DNA of 64,000 bases, taken from NCBI RefSeq assembly GCF_016464015.1, contig NZ_JACDXT010000001.1:62001-126000 (forward strand), given 5' to 3'. The position numbers were made by a program, and so were the translations under genes. Positions 16,833 through 25,369 of the stretch are shown piece after piece. The first letter of the stretch is position 1, and each line of letters begins with the position of its first letter. Source of the DNA: Psychrobacter sp. bablab_jr014. Its GTDB lineage: Bacteria; Pseudomonadota; Gammaproteobacteria; Pseudomonadales; Moraxellaceae. The notes under the pieces are model-generated. The model was not told the origin of the DNA and did not search any database. It worked only from the letters and a program-made list of their open reading frames with translations.

Positions 16833-18137
16833 TTAAGCCTTCAAACCCATCGCATAATTGGCGACTAAGGGCTTGATATTTGGTAACTTATCAAAGGCAA
16901 TCAGCGCGCCATTACGCACAAATTTTACCAGCGGATTGGGATGGGTAAAGCCATGTACCACCGCATCACAAAACCGAATCACGCGCTTTTGGTCACGCTG
17001 GCGCGCCGTCTCATAGCGCTTTAATAGGTTGGCATTGCCGATATCGCCGCCGTGTGTCGCCTGATGCTTGAGCATTTTTGCCAATACGTGCGCGTCACGC
17101 ATACATAGGTTAAAGCCTTGTCCTGCCACAGGGTGCAAGGTGTGCGCGGCATTGCCCATAATCACGCAGCGCCCTTGAACCTGACGCTGTGCCAGCACGC
17201 GGGTCAAAGGATACGCGCCGCGACGACCTGCAGCGATAAACGTGCCTGCCCGCTGTCCAAAGGCCTCCTGCAAGGTTTGCAAAAAGTGCGCGTCGTCATT
17301 CAGATATTGTTCTTCTTCGCCTTTGGGGCAAATCCACACCACCGAGCGGCGGTGTCCTTGTTGCTGCGCATCATTGCCATTGCCATCAGCGTCCGTCAGG
17401 GGCAATACTGCCAAAGGTCCTGCGGGGCTAAAGCGCTCAATCGCTGCATGCTCATGCCCTTTGTCCGTCTCGACCACACCAACGATGGCGGTTTGTTGAT
17501 AATCATAAGTGACGGTGCTGATACCGAGCAGTGGACGCACGCTGGAGTCGCGCCCATCGCAAGCCACGAGCAATCGCGCTGTTGCGGTATGCATGGCGGC
17601 ATCGTCAGCGCCGTTATCAGTTAAGGTATAGCCGACACTGACCTGCTGGTCGTCTGTCTCGCTGACCTCTTGTACTGACGCGCCATCAATTAAGGTAATG
17701 AGTGGCGAGGCTTTCGCAGCGAGCAGCAGCTCACGCCCGAGCCATGCGTTTTCCATCACTTGACCGAACGATTCGACCTGCTCTTCGTCTTTATTTAAAC
17801 TCGCCGCGCCAAAGCTCCCCTGCTCGCTAATCTGTACCGAGTCGATGCGGCAGGCATGGCTTTGTAGCGCTGACCACAGCCCGATTTCTTGATAAATCTG
17901 CACCGTGCGGCGGGACAAGGCAGTATTGCGGCTGTCCAAATAATGACTGCGCTTGGGGTCAGCATCGGGGCTGATATCAGGATAGCGTGCTTTTTCCAGC
18001 AAGGTGCTGGTTATACCATTATGCGCGAGCAGCAGTGCAAACGACAGCCCCACATGCCCACCACCAACAATCAGCACTTGCGGTATCGCCGTCTGGTCAT
18101 GGTCTTGGGCGGCTGTTTTGTTGTTGACACTCTCCAT
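16833..18137 (-). CDS. ubiH: Ubiquinone biosynthesis hydroxylase UbiH-like
   Basis: Second flavin monooxygenase of the pair, 434 residues. Motifs: VLIVGGGHVGLSFALLLA, the DSRNTALSRRTVQIYQEIG segment typical of UbiH, LLVACDGRDSSVRPLLGI, and VIMGNAAHTLHPVAGQGFNL. UbiH hydroxylates position 1 of the ubiquinone ring in the soluble or membrane-peripheral Ubi complex. ATG 18137 has GAGGTG close upstream. It is the first gene of a minus-strand group with the second hydroxylase and the unknown membrane protein. The UbiH rather than UbiI/UbiF assignment is moderately sure. Confidence 0.82.
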   Translation of the reverse strand: MESVNNKTAAQDHDQTAIPQVLIVGGGHVGLSFALLLAHNGITSTLLEKARYPDISPDADPKRSHYLDSRNTALSRRTVQIYQEIGLWSALQSHACRIDSVQISEQGSFGAASLNKDEEQVESFGQVMENAWLGRELLLAAKASPLITLIDGASVQEVSETDDQQVSVGYTLTDNGADDAAMHTATARLLVACDGRDSSVRPLLGISTVTYDYQQTAIVGVVETDKGHEHAAIERFSPAGPLAVLPLTDADGNGNDAQQQGHRRSVVWICPKGEEEQYLNDDAHFLQTLQEAFGQRAGTFIAAGRRGAYPLTRVLAQRQVQGRCVIMGNAAHTLHPVAGQGFNLCMRDAHVLAKMLKHQATHGGDIGNANLLKRYETARQRDQKRVIRFCDAVVHGFTHPNPLVKFVRNGALIAFDKLPNIKPLVANYAMGLKA

Positions 18138-18764
18138 CTCTCACCTCACGATGCCGATGGTTGATACTCTAAAGCGGCGATAAACGCGCATACTCGGTAC
18201 CAACGCAATGATATTATTATTAAGCGGCAATAGCGTCCGCGTGTTGTTTTTGCAGCAAATAGAGTATCACAAATCGCCCAAAAATCTGTGCGGACGTCTG
18301 TTATTTTATATAGACCCGCGTTGGGTAAATATAGTCAAATCAAGTTAAAAATGGTACGGCGAGATTAAAGGCTATTTTTTGCAGCATCAAAAGACGAAGT
18401 CACAGCAAGCAAGGAAAATAGCCTTTAATCGAAGGAAAATAGCCTTTAATCGAGTGTGTTTTTAACGCTATATCATTTTTATTTTGGCTTTACTATAAAT
18501 TGCTCAGCTTACTGATACAACCGACCTGCGCCGCGCCTACCCGCACGGACAGCGATTGCAATCGGCATACAAAAACGCGGACGTGAATGCGCGCTTATTA
18601 CTTGAATTTTAAAAACTATCAACCATAATGAAAGACGTACACCCGCTGCATCATTAAGCAACTTGCAGCCTGTGCTACCGTATTAACAATACGTATTGCT
18701 GATATGTTTTTTATATATCGTCCAATATGCGCTGCATATGGGCAACCAATACAAGGATATTCGC
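18138..18764. other. Intergenic region between ubiH and phoH
   Basis: Divergent promoter region of about 600 bp with no gene that I can support. Its main structure is the repeat group at 18363-18452. The remainder is AT-rich and unremarkable. Confidence 0.5.
18363..18452. repeat. 21-bp tandem repeat with an inverted partner
   Basis: The 21-bp unit AAGGAAAATAGCCTTTAATCG occurs twice head to tail (18411-18431 and 18432-18452) without mismatch. The inverse, GATTAAAGGCTATTTT, lies at 18363-18378. The inverted copy can pair with either direct copy, giving a long hairpin with alternative partners. It may be a terminator-like or regulatory structure, or the trace of a local duplication. Confidence 0.65.
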
Positions 18765-19850
18765 TTGACTGACACTATGAGCCGCCATGTAACGTTTGAA
18801 TCACTCACGCCAGCACAGCTCAAGACCGTGCTCGGTGAATATAATAACCACATCAAATACTTACAAGACCGTTTAGACATTAAAATAAATCAGCGCCAAG
18901 GCGACTTTTTGTTGACAGGGGACATCACCGCTGTCGAGCACGCCGAGCGCGTCTTATACAAAATGGCTGACGAAGCCCAAAACCAGAAAACCAAAGACAT
19001 CAGCCCTGAAGAACTGCACCTCATCATCCAGTCGAGCATCGCGCGTGATGAGGACGAAGAAGACGAGACTGACGACAGCGAGCATGATGACGACGCGCCC
19101 AATGACTTTACACCGATTAGCTTGCGTACGCGCAAAGGTCGTATCATTCCGCGAGGCGGCAATCAGCAGCGCTATGTCAAAAATGTCTTAACCTCAGATG
19201 TTTCATTCGGTATTGGCCCTGCAGGTACAGGTAAGACTTACCTTGCCGTGGCGTGCGCGGTCGATATGATGGAGCGCAATGAGATTGAACGTATCTTGCT
19301 GGTACGTCCTGCGGTCGAAGCGGGTGAAAAGTTGGGCTTCTTGCCTGGTGACTTGACCCAGAAAATCGACCCGTATCTGCGCCCTCTTTATGATGCGCTG
19401 TATGAAATGCTCGGCTTTGAAAAGGTCGGCAAAATGATTGAGCGCCAAATCATCGAAGTTGCACCCCTAGCCTATATGCGCGGACGCACACTTAACAACT
19501 CGTTTGTGATTTTGGATGAAGCGCAAAACACCACGCCTGAACAAATGAAAATGTTCCTAACCCGTTTGGGCTTTGGCTCACGTGCGGTCATCACAGGCGA
19601 CATCACACAGGTCGATTTGCCTCGCGGACACAAATCAGGTCTCGCGCAAGCTTTAGACATTTTGAGTGGTATTGAAGAGATTCACATCACCAAGTTTGGC
19701 TCAAAAGACGTGGTACGTCACCAGCTGGTACAAAAAATCGTCGAAGCGTACGACGTGTTTGATGAAGAGCAAGAAATCCTTAAAGAGCGCCGCAAGCAAG
19801 AGCGCCTACGAGAACAAGAAGCCGCCCGCGTTAAAAGCGACGCTGAATAA
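18765..19850 (+). CDS. ybeZ: PhoH-like ATPase (YbeZ)
   Basis: A cytosolic RNA-linked P-loop ATPase of the PhoH family. Walker A is [16 protein letters not shown] and Walker B is [20 protein letters not shown]. YbeZ works with the endonuclease YbeY, encoded next, in 16S rRNA maturation. I prefer the TTG at 18765 because AAGGA is 7 bases upstream, giving 361 residues; ATG 18777 is a possible alternative, and the frame is open from 18696. An acidic run around residues 95-112 ([15 protein letters not shown]) separates the N-terminal domain from the ATPase. A terminator stands between this gene and ybeY, so coupling of the two may be partial. Confidence 0.9.
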   Translation: MTDTMSRHVTFESLTPAQLKTVLGEYNNHIKYLQDRLDIKINQRQGDFLLTGDITAVEHAERVLYKMADEAQNQKTKDISPEELHLIIQSSIARDEDEEDETDDSEHDDDAPNDFTPISLRTRKGRIIPRGGNQQRYVKNVLTSDVSFGIGPAGTGKTYLAVACAVDMMERNEIERILLVRPAVEAGEKLGFLPGDLTQKIDPYLRPLYDALYEMLGFEKVGKMIERQIIEVAPLAYMRGRTLNNSFVILDEAQNTTPEQMKMFLTRLGFGSRAVITGDITQVDLPRGHKSGLAQALDILSGIEEIHITKFGSKDVVRHQLVQKIVEAYDVFDEEQEILKERRKQERLREQEAARVKSDAE

Positions 19851-19872
19851 ATCAGCTTTTATGTTAAGCCGC

Positions 19873-19907
19873 AAAAAAAAGACCAGATACGCTATCTGGT
19901 CTTTTTT
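19873..19907. terminator. Intrinsic terminator after phoH
   Basis: A 9-bp perfect stem, GACCAGATA with TATCTGGTC, encloses CGC, preceded by eight A and followed by six T. It lies between two genes usually cotranscribed in other proteobacteria. Confidence 0.85.
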
Positions 19908-19938
19908 ATGGCAATACACGCAATCATAAGGACACGAT

Positions 19939-20529
19939 ATGAACGACAATGCCCAAGAGTACACAGAAGATAGTGCAGATTCAGGCGTCTATATCAGCTT
20001 TGCTGAGGGTATGGACGAGGCACTTGCCAACCATTACGCGCCCGAGCGCTTGCAATCGTTATTTGATAGCACATTAGGCTATATCAGCGCGCAGATGCAG
20101 CAAGGTTTGGTACTGCCTTATTTTGCACAGATAGACGCAGACACATGGCAGGATAGGGACAAAACGGTCGATATGTATGTTACGAGCCCGACCGAGGGAC
20201 GCGCCATTAACCTTGAGGCACGCGGCAAAGATTACGCAACCAATATTTTATCTTACCCAAGCGACTTGCCCGCCGATGTCTTGCCCATGATGCCTGAGAT
20301 ACCACTGGGTGAACTGATTGTCTGTCATGAGGTGGTTGTCCAGCAAGCCAAAGAGCAGCACAAAACCCTTGAGCAGCACATCAGTCATTTGTTTGTGCAT
20401 GGTCTATTGCATCTGTTTGGCTTTGACCATGAATTGGGCGCGGCTGAGCAAGCCGAAATGGAAGGCTTTGAGATTGCGATTTTGGCGCAACATGGCTTGC
20501 CCAATCCGTATCTTGCTGACGAAGAGTAA
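19939..20529 (+). CDS. ybeY: Endoribonuclease YbeY (rRNA maturation factor)
   Basis: A zinc-dependent RNase needed for 16S rRNA 3' end maturation and ribosome quality control. The metal site is plain: HLFVHGLLHLFGFDHE, with three His. AAGGA stands 7 bases before ATG 19939. At 196 residues it is about 40 longer than E. coli YbeY (155); much of the excess is at the N-terminus before the conserved NILSYPSDLP segment. The preceding gene encodes its usual partner PhoH/YbeZ. Confidence 0.94.
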   Translation: MNDNAQEYTEDSADSGVYISFAEGMDEALANHYAPERLQSLFDSTLGYISAQMQQGLVLPYFAQIDADTWQDRDKTVDMYVTSPTEGRAINLEARGKDYATNILSYPSDLPADVLPMMPEIPLGELIVCHEVVVQQAKEQHKTLEQHISHLFVHGLLHLFGFDHELGAAEQAEMEGFEIAILAQHGLPNPYLADEE

Positions 20530-20533
20530 GCAT

Positions 20534-20572
20534 AAAAAAGGACGCGCTCATATATTTAGCGCGTCCTTTTTT
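20534..20572. terminator. Bidirectional intrinsic terminator
   Basis: AAAAAAGGACGCGCT (20534-20548) and AGCGCGTCCTTTTTT (20558-20572) form a perfect 15-bp stem including A and T tracts. It serves the convergent ybeY and mscS genes. Confidence 0.88.
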
Positions 20573-20608
20573 ATATAACTATTTTAAATTTTATTTTAAT
20601 AAATGCAT

Positions 20609-21565
20609 TTACTTATCTTGATTGGCTTCACTGGCAGAAGCGGCATTGACAGCAGCATCGTTACCCTTGGCAAGGTTTGGCGCATTGTCATCAGGCGTTG
20701 GTGACGGCAGCTTGTTTGCAGCACTCATACTGCTAACTAACGTGTCTAGCCCTTTAACATGCAAGCTGCGCTGCGGGAATGGAATCTCAATGTGTTCGCT
20801 ATCAAGTGCGTATTTGAATTCTTCTAACAGCGCACACTGCATCGACCACCAGTCGTCGTTGGTTGTCCAGACGTTTAAGGTCAAGTCGACTGAGTTGTCA
20901 CCCAAATTGGTCACACGCACAATCGGTGCAGGGTCTTTAAAGGCAACAGGATTTTCATCTGCCAGCTTTAACATTAACTGCTTGGCCGTTTTAATATCCG
21001 CATCATAGCCAATGCCGATAGTGATGTCCACACGGCGATTGGGCAGCATGGTATAGTTGGTGGTCGCTGAAGTGGTAATGTCGCCATTTGGGATAACAAT
21101 AGCGTGATTGTTCACGGTCGTGATGTGCGTATTGACTAAGGTAATCTCAGTCACTGTACCCGTGTAGCCCTGAATCTGCACATAGTCACCACGCACAAAC
21201 GGACGGAATACCACAATCATAATGCCTGCGGCAAAGTTAGATAATTGGTCTTTTAATGACAGACCAATCGCAACCGCTGCACCACCTAAGATAGCAACGA
21301 CAGACGTGGTCTGTACACCGACGTTATTTAACGCGGCAAGCACCACAACCACCATCAGCAAACCATATAAAATACGGCCTAAAAAGCTGGCAACGGTTGC
21401 GTCCAAACGACTGCGGGTCATCAAACGATCTACGACTTTAATGACCTTTTTGGCGAGCCACTGCCCGACCACAAAAATGATGATTGCCAGCACAACTTTG
21501 GTCAATAAGACCAATGCGTTATCCGCCAACGTGCCAATATCAATGCTGTATCCTAAAAATTCCAT
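20609..21565 (-). CDS. mscS: Small-conductance mechanosensitive channel MscS
   Basis: An inner-membrane channel that opens under membrane tension on hypo-osmotic shock. The 318 residues hold three N-terminal helices; the third, pore-lining helix is the Gly/Ala-rich AILGGAAVAIGLSLKDQLSN. The beta domain follows with FRPFVRGDYVQI. The C-terminus has a longer hydrophilic tail (about 40 residues, rich in Asn, Ala and Asp) than E. coli MscS (286 residues). AAAAGGGCGG before ATG 21565 gives a good ribosome-binding site. Confidence 0.93.
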   Translation of the reverse strand: MEFLGYSIDIGTLADNALVLLTKVVLAIIIFVVGQWLAKKVIKVVDRLMTRSRLDATVASFLGRILYGLLMVVVVLAALNNVGVQTTSVVAILGGAAVAIGLSLKDQLSNFAAGIMIVVFRPFVRGDYVQIQGYTGTVTEITLVNTHITTVNNHAIVIPNGDITTSATTNYTMLPNRRVDITIGIGYDADIKTAKQLMLKLADENPVAFKDPAPIVRVTNLGDNSVDLTLNVWTTNDDWWSMQCALLEEFKYALDSEHIEIPFPQRSLHVKGLDTLVSSMSAANKLPSPTPDDNAPNLAKGNDAAVNAASASEANQDK

Positions 21566-22042
21566 AGCCGCCCTTTTCTGTCTTTTGTGTTCTTATCAGC
21601 ATCATACGCTGTGCGCATGATGGGTTATTGTCATCTTTCTTAGCGTCGTCTTAGTAACACAGAGCAGTACTCTGCTGCCGCTCGTCTGCTTTTTCTTGGT
21701 GCGTATCATAACATGTGCGCTAATAGTATCACCATGGGCATGACCAATGGCACTATTGAGCGTATCAACTGCTTATTATGCTTAGTGTTCGTGTATATTT
21801 GGTAGGGTGGTTTGTATGGTTTCGGATATTCGCTACCCAAGAGGTCGATGGTTTGTTACGCTGGTACTTTGTTATATACTGATTGACGACACAATCACAG
21901 CTATAACTGCCCCATAAAATAACAACGCATATGGCAGCTGCCTTGTCAGAGCAACAGCGCACCCCTACATAAACAGCTATGGGCGATAGGCACGATTGTT
22001 GATGCTGCTTACTGTATATTATTTAGCATAAGGATGAATCAC
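21566..22042. other. Intergenic region between mscS and a hypothetical gene
   Basis: Divergent promoter region. A 10-bp inverted repeat with one mismatch (CATCATACGC at 21600-21609, GCGCATGATG at 21613-21622) sits about 35 bases upstream of mscS and could be an operator or leader hairpin. A 65-codon minus frame at 21765-21962 has no support as a gene. Confidence 0.45.
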
Positions 22043-22807
22043 TTGAGTGACTTTGATACTACTGATGACTTTGCGGAACATCTTGGCGATCGTTTGAATG
22101 AATCGTTTGCCGATATCTGGAAAAATGTCGCTCAAAATGTCAGAAAGCTATACAGCAAGACGACTGATAAATTCGAAGACGAAATGCGTCTGCCAGTCGC
22201 GCAAAAATATGTCAATGACGCCTTGCAAAAATTCGTCACTGACAATGTCGCCTCTATTTTAGAGCTGCGTGTTGAGCTGCATGATGAATGGTTTCGCCTG
22301 TTTTGTACCATCAATGTCGCGGGTATCTATGTCGAAGTGGCGAGCAACTTCAGCCTCGTCCATGCCCAACTGGATCGTAACGTCCAGCGTTTTGTCTTTG
22401 GGCAACTGACCTACACTGACGTGCTCAATCTGCGCTGTGAGTCTTTTGTGAAGCGTCAAGGTATTAAGCTTGCGGTTTGGTTTTATCATAAGGTACTAAA
22501 AAAAGACCCGCTGGGCGTGATTTTGACCTATATTAATATTGCCCGTGCTAAAGACGATATCATTTATTTAGACATCCATCGCTGGCTAAAAAACAACAAA
22601 AAAATCATGAGCGCGCTGCACAAAGTACAAGTCAACTATGGCGAAGTCGAAGAAGAGCAGCTAATATTAAAGACCCAAGTCAACTACCGCGACCTCATTG
22701 GCAGCGGACGCGGCGAAGACATCTTAGGCGATGAAGACGAGCCAGAGCTGATGCAAGGACCCATTAATCCTATAGATGATGCCACCGAACCGAGCGCAAC
22801 AACCTAA
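22043..22807 (+). CDS. Hypothetical protein of Moraxellaceae type
   Basis: A soluble protein of about 254 residues with no signal peptide or membrane helix. I do not recognise a domain. It starts with an acidic helical segment, has an aromatic middle (HDEWFRLFCTINVAGIYVEV) that may be a beta-rich domain, and ends in an acidic, Pro-rich tail. The TTG at 22043 has AAGGA 8 bases upstream; an in-frame ATG at 22034 lies too close to that site to use it. It is monocistronic, flanked by a bidirectional terminator, with codon use like its neighbours. Probably a real, lineage-restricted gene of unknown role. Confidence 0.7.
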   Translation: MSDFDTTDDFAEHLGDRLNESFADIWKNVAQNVRKLYSKTTDKFEDEMRLPVAQKYVNDALQKFVTDNVASILELRVELHDEWFRLFCTINVAGIYVEVASNFSLVHAQLDRNVQRFVFGQLTYTDVLNLRCESFVKRQGIKLAVWFYHKVLKKDPLGVILTYINIARAKDDIIYLDIHRWLKNNKKIMSALHKVQVNYGEVEEEQLILKTQVNYRDLIGSGRGEDILGDEDEPELMQGPINPIDDATEPSATT

Positions 22808-22845
22808 GCGTAAGGCAATAAAAAACGAACCATAACACCCAGTAT

Positions 22846-22883
22846 AAAAAAGCCTCCAAACCACAATGTTTGGGGGCTTTTTT
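22846..22883. terminator. Bidirectional intrinsic terminator
   Basis: AAAAAAGCC..CCAAA pairs with TTTGG..GGCTTTTTT around an 8-base loop. It lies between the hypothetical gene and the convergent fpr. Confidence 0.82.
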
Positions 22884-22931
22884 ATACACAAAATCATTTA
22901 CGACTAAAGAAAGACTGTCGCCAGCATTAGC

Positions 22932-23744
22932 TTACCAATAGTTTTCGACCGCAATATTGCCTTCACCGCGGCGATTCATCACCAGCCCCAATGACTTTAA
23001 CGCCTCTTTGGTGTCGTCCACCATCTCAGGGTTGCCGCACAGCATCACATGGCTATGCTCAGTCGCCAGCGGCAAACCCACATGCGCTTGTAATGTACCG
23101 TCCAATAACAGCTTGGGCAAGCGCTCATTGAGTACACCGTCATGCGTCTCACGGGTGATGATGGGCACAAATATCAGTTTGGCAGGGCTATCTACCAAAC
23201 TGCCAAAGTCGTCTTCCAAGGTTTTGATTTTGTCCACATACGCCAGCTCGGCTTCGCTACGCGCACTGTATGCCAATACGATATGCTCGTAGTCTTCCCA
23301 CGTTTTTAAGTCTTGAAGCATCGACAAAAACGGCGCAACGCCCGTACCTGTCGCGAGCAGCCACAAGTCTTTGGGCAAAGGCGCTTGATAGCGTGCTAGA
23401 GTCAAAAAGCCAAACGGCGTGGTATTTAATAAAAGGGTATCGCCGACTTCTAAATGCTGCAACTGCGAGGTAAACGCGCCATCAGGAATGACGATAGAAA
23501 AGAATTCCAGCACCTCGTCAAAGGGTGACGACACAATGGAATAAGCACGAAAGACCGCTTCGTCTTCGACGTGCTCGCCACTATCTTGGTGGTAGCAAAG
23601 CTGCGTCGGGTTGACGCCCAAGCGCACAAACTGCCCTGCAGTAAATTTAAAGCTGGTAGGACGGGTGACCGTAAAGCTAAACAAATTGGGCGTCCAAGTG
23701 GTTTTGCTCAGCACCTTGACGGTTTGGATATTATTTTCGCTCAT
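22932..23744 (-). CDS. fpr: Ferredoxin/flavodoxin-NADP+ reductase
   Basis: An FAD enzyme of 270 residues that exchanges electrons between NADPH and ferredoxin or flavodoxin; in gamma-proteobacteria it supports oxidative-stress defence and iron-sulphur metabolism. FAD-binding motif RAYSIVSSP and the NADP-binding GTGVAPFLSMLQD are present, as is an aromatic C-terminal end (ENYW) typical of the bacterial Fpr subclass. It lies on the same strand as nuo but behind the nuo terminator, so it is probably transcribed separately. Confidence 0.93.
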   Translation of the reverse strand: MSENNIQTVKVLSKTTWTPNLFSFTVTRPTSFKFTAGQFVRLGVNPTQLCYHQDSGEHVEDEAVFRAYSIVSSPFDEVLEFFSIVIPDGAFTSQLQHLEVGDTLLLNTTPFGFLTLARYQAPLPKDLWLLATGTGVAPFLSMLQDLKTWEDYEHIVLAYSARSEAELAYVDKIKTLEDDFGSLVDSPAKLIFVPIITRETHDGVLNERLPKLLLDGTLQAHVGLPLATEHSHVMLCGNPEMVDDTKEALKSLGLVMNRRGEGNIAVENYW

Positions 23745-23800
23745 AGCATATTGTCTTTAATCAGGATAAGAATGAATCGCGGTAAGATAAAAACAGCATA

Positions 23801-23841
23801 TAAAAAAGATGCGCCAAGCTTATCATAAACTGGCGCATCTT
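23801..23841 (-). terminator. Terminator of the nuo operon
   Basis: AAGATGCGCCA (23807-23817) and TGGCGCATCTT (23831-23841) form an 11-bp perfect stem; on the minus strand it ends in a T-tract (23801-23808 read in reverse). It stands 47 bases after the nuoN stop. Confidence 0.82.
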
Positions 23842-23887
23842 GGGCTGTCTCAGCGTATCGCAGTCGTGACTGCGTTGGCGCGTAAGC

Positions 23888-25366
23888 TTACCAAATCGCT
23901 GCTAAGGTTGACCATTCAATCATCTTGGCAGGCAAAATACCAAAGTACAAGACCATCGCCGTCACTGCCAGCACCATGATACCGCCCATACGTCCCGCCC
24001 ATGCTTTATTGACATCAAACTCGATGTGGGCTTTGGGACGCTTAAATAAGGTTAGCATCACGCGCAAGTAGTAGTACAGACCGATGGCACTACCTAAGAT
24101 AATCATACCTGCTAAGAACCAGCCCCCTGTTTGTACTACCGTTAGGATAGCAAACAGCTTGGTAATTAGACCTGCAGTCAGCGGTACACCCGCCAGTGAG
24201 AGCATCATGATGGTCATGACCGCCGTCAAAATCGGACGACGCCAAAACAGTCCTTGATAATGCACCAAGTCGTCTGCCTCGCCTGAATTTCGATAAGGAC
24301 TCGATATCAAGGTCACCACGCCAAACGCACCGATAGAGGTAAAAGCATATACTGCCATATACATACTGCCGACCGTGGTCGCTGCAGCGGTCGCACTGAC
24401 GATAACAATCAGTACATACCCCATGTGCGCAATCGATGAATAACCAAGGATGCGTTTCACATTGTTTTGACGTACAGCCAATAAGTTACCGACCAAGACA
24501 GACAAGCACGCCATGACAATCAAGACAATCTGCACGCTTGGCAAGGCAAGCAGCGCAGTGTCCAATAAAAAGCGAATCGCCAAGGCAATGGTCGCAACTT
24601 TAGACACCGAAGCCAGATAAGTCGCCACTGGCGCGGGCGCACCCTCGTATACATCAGGCGTCCACGCATGAAATGGCGCGGCCGACAGTTTAAACGCGAT
24701 ACCAAACAGCATCAGCGCCGCACCCAAGATGAGGATTGGCGAGCCGAACAACTGCGGCAAGACCGCACTGATAGAACGGAACGCCAGTGAGCCCACTTCC
24801 GCATAGATAAATGCCATACCCATCAAGAGCGTCGCCGATGCGGTAGCAGAGAGTACCAGATACTTGAGCCCCGACTCCAGCGAGCGCTCACGCAAGTAAG
24901 TGTAGGCAAGCATACCGTATAGCGGTACAGACAACAGCTCAAGGCTCATAAAGAACGCCGCCATGTGCTGCGCGCAGACCATCAGTAGCGCGCCTGCGGT
25001 TGACAGCAGCATCAGCAAATACAGCTCGTCTTTATTGTCTTTTAGGTTACTTAAATAAGCATACGATAAGGTGGAGCACGCGAGCGCACACACGAGCACA
25101 ATCAGCATGTTAAAGCGGGCAAAGTTGTCCACCACAAACAGCTGGTCAATGGTTGGCGCGGCCGTACTAACACCAAACACCCCAAAAATCTGTAGCGCCA
25201 ACAGTACCAAACTGACGTTTAAGCCCACCATGGTCACTGTCGCGGTAACGGTGTGCGAGCGTTTTACGGTGATGGCAATCATGACCAGCAGTATCGTCAA
25301 TACCACCACAATCACAGGTGCGTAAGGCATTAGCCCCATCAAATCACTCATTACAAATTCATTCAT
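23888..25366 (-). CDS. nuoN: NADH-quinone oxidoreductase subunit N
   Basis: Membrane-arm proton-pumping subunit of complex I, antiporter-like, 492 residues with about 14 helices. Seen are the helix-5 Glu (FFMSLELLSVPLYG), the Lys-bearing ATYLASVSKVATIALA, and the YSSIAHMGYVLI segment. It is the last gene of the nuo operon, 3 bases after nuoM, and is followed by a terminator. TTAGG upstream serves as ribosome-binding site and partly overlaps the nuoM stop, which suggests translational coupling. Confidence 0.96.
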   Translation of the reverse strand: MNEFVMSDLMGLMPYAPVIVVVLTILLVMIAITVKRSHTVTATVTMVGLNVSLVLLALQIFGVFGVSTAAPTIDQLFVVDNFARFNMLIVLVCALACSTLSYAYLSNLKDNKDELYLLMLLSTAGALLMVCAQHMAAFFMSLELLSVPLYGMLAYTYLRERSLESGLKYLVLSATASATLLMGMAFIYAEVGSLAFRSISAVLPQLFGSPILILGAALMLFGIAFKLSAAPFHAWTPDVYEGAPAPVATYLASVSKVATIALAIRFLLDTALLALPSVQIVLIVMACLSVLVGNLLAVRQNNVKRILGYSSIAHMGYVLIVIVSATAAATTVGSMYMAVYAFTSIGAFGVVTLISSPYRNSGEADDLVHYQGLFWRRPILTAVMTIMMLSLAGVPLTAGLITKLFAILTVVQTGGWFLAGMIILGSAIGLYYYLRVMLTLFKRPKAHIEFDVNKAWAGRMGGIMVLAVTAMVLYFGILPAKMIEWSTLAAIW

Positions 25367-25369
25367 GAC

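Noticed and set aside
21765-21962. 65-codon minus ORF between mscS and the hypothetical gene
   Set aside because: No start context, no homology that I recognise, and it lies in the promoter region of both neighbours.
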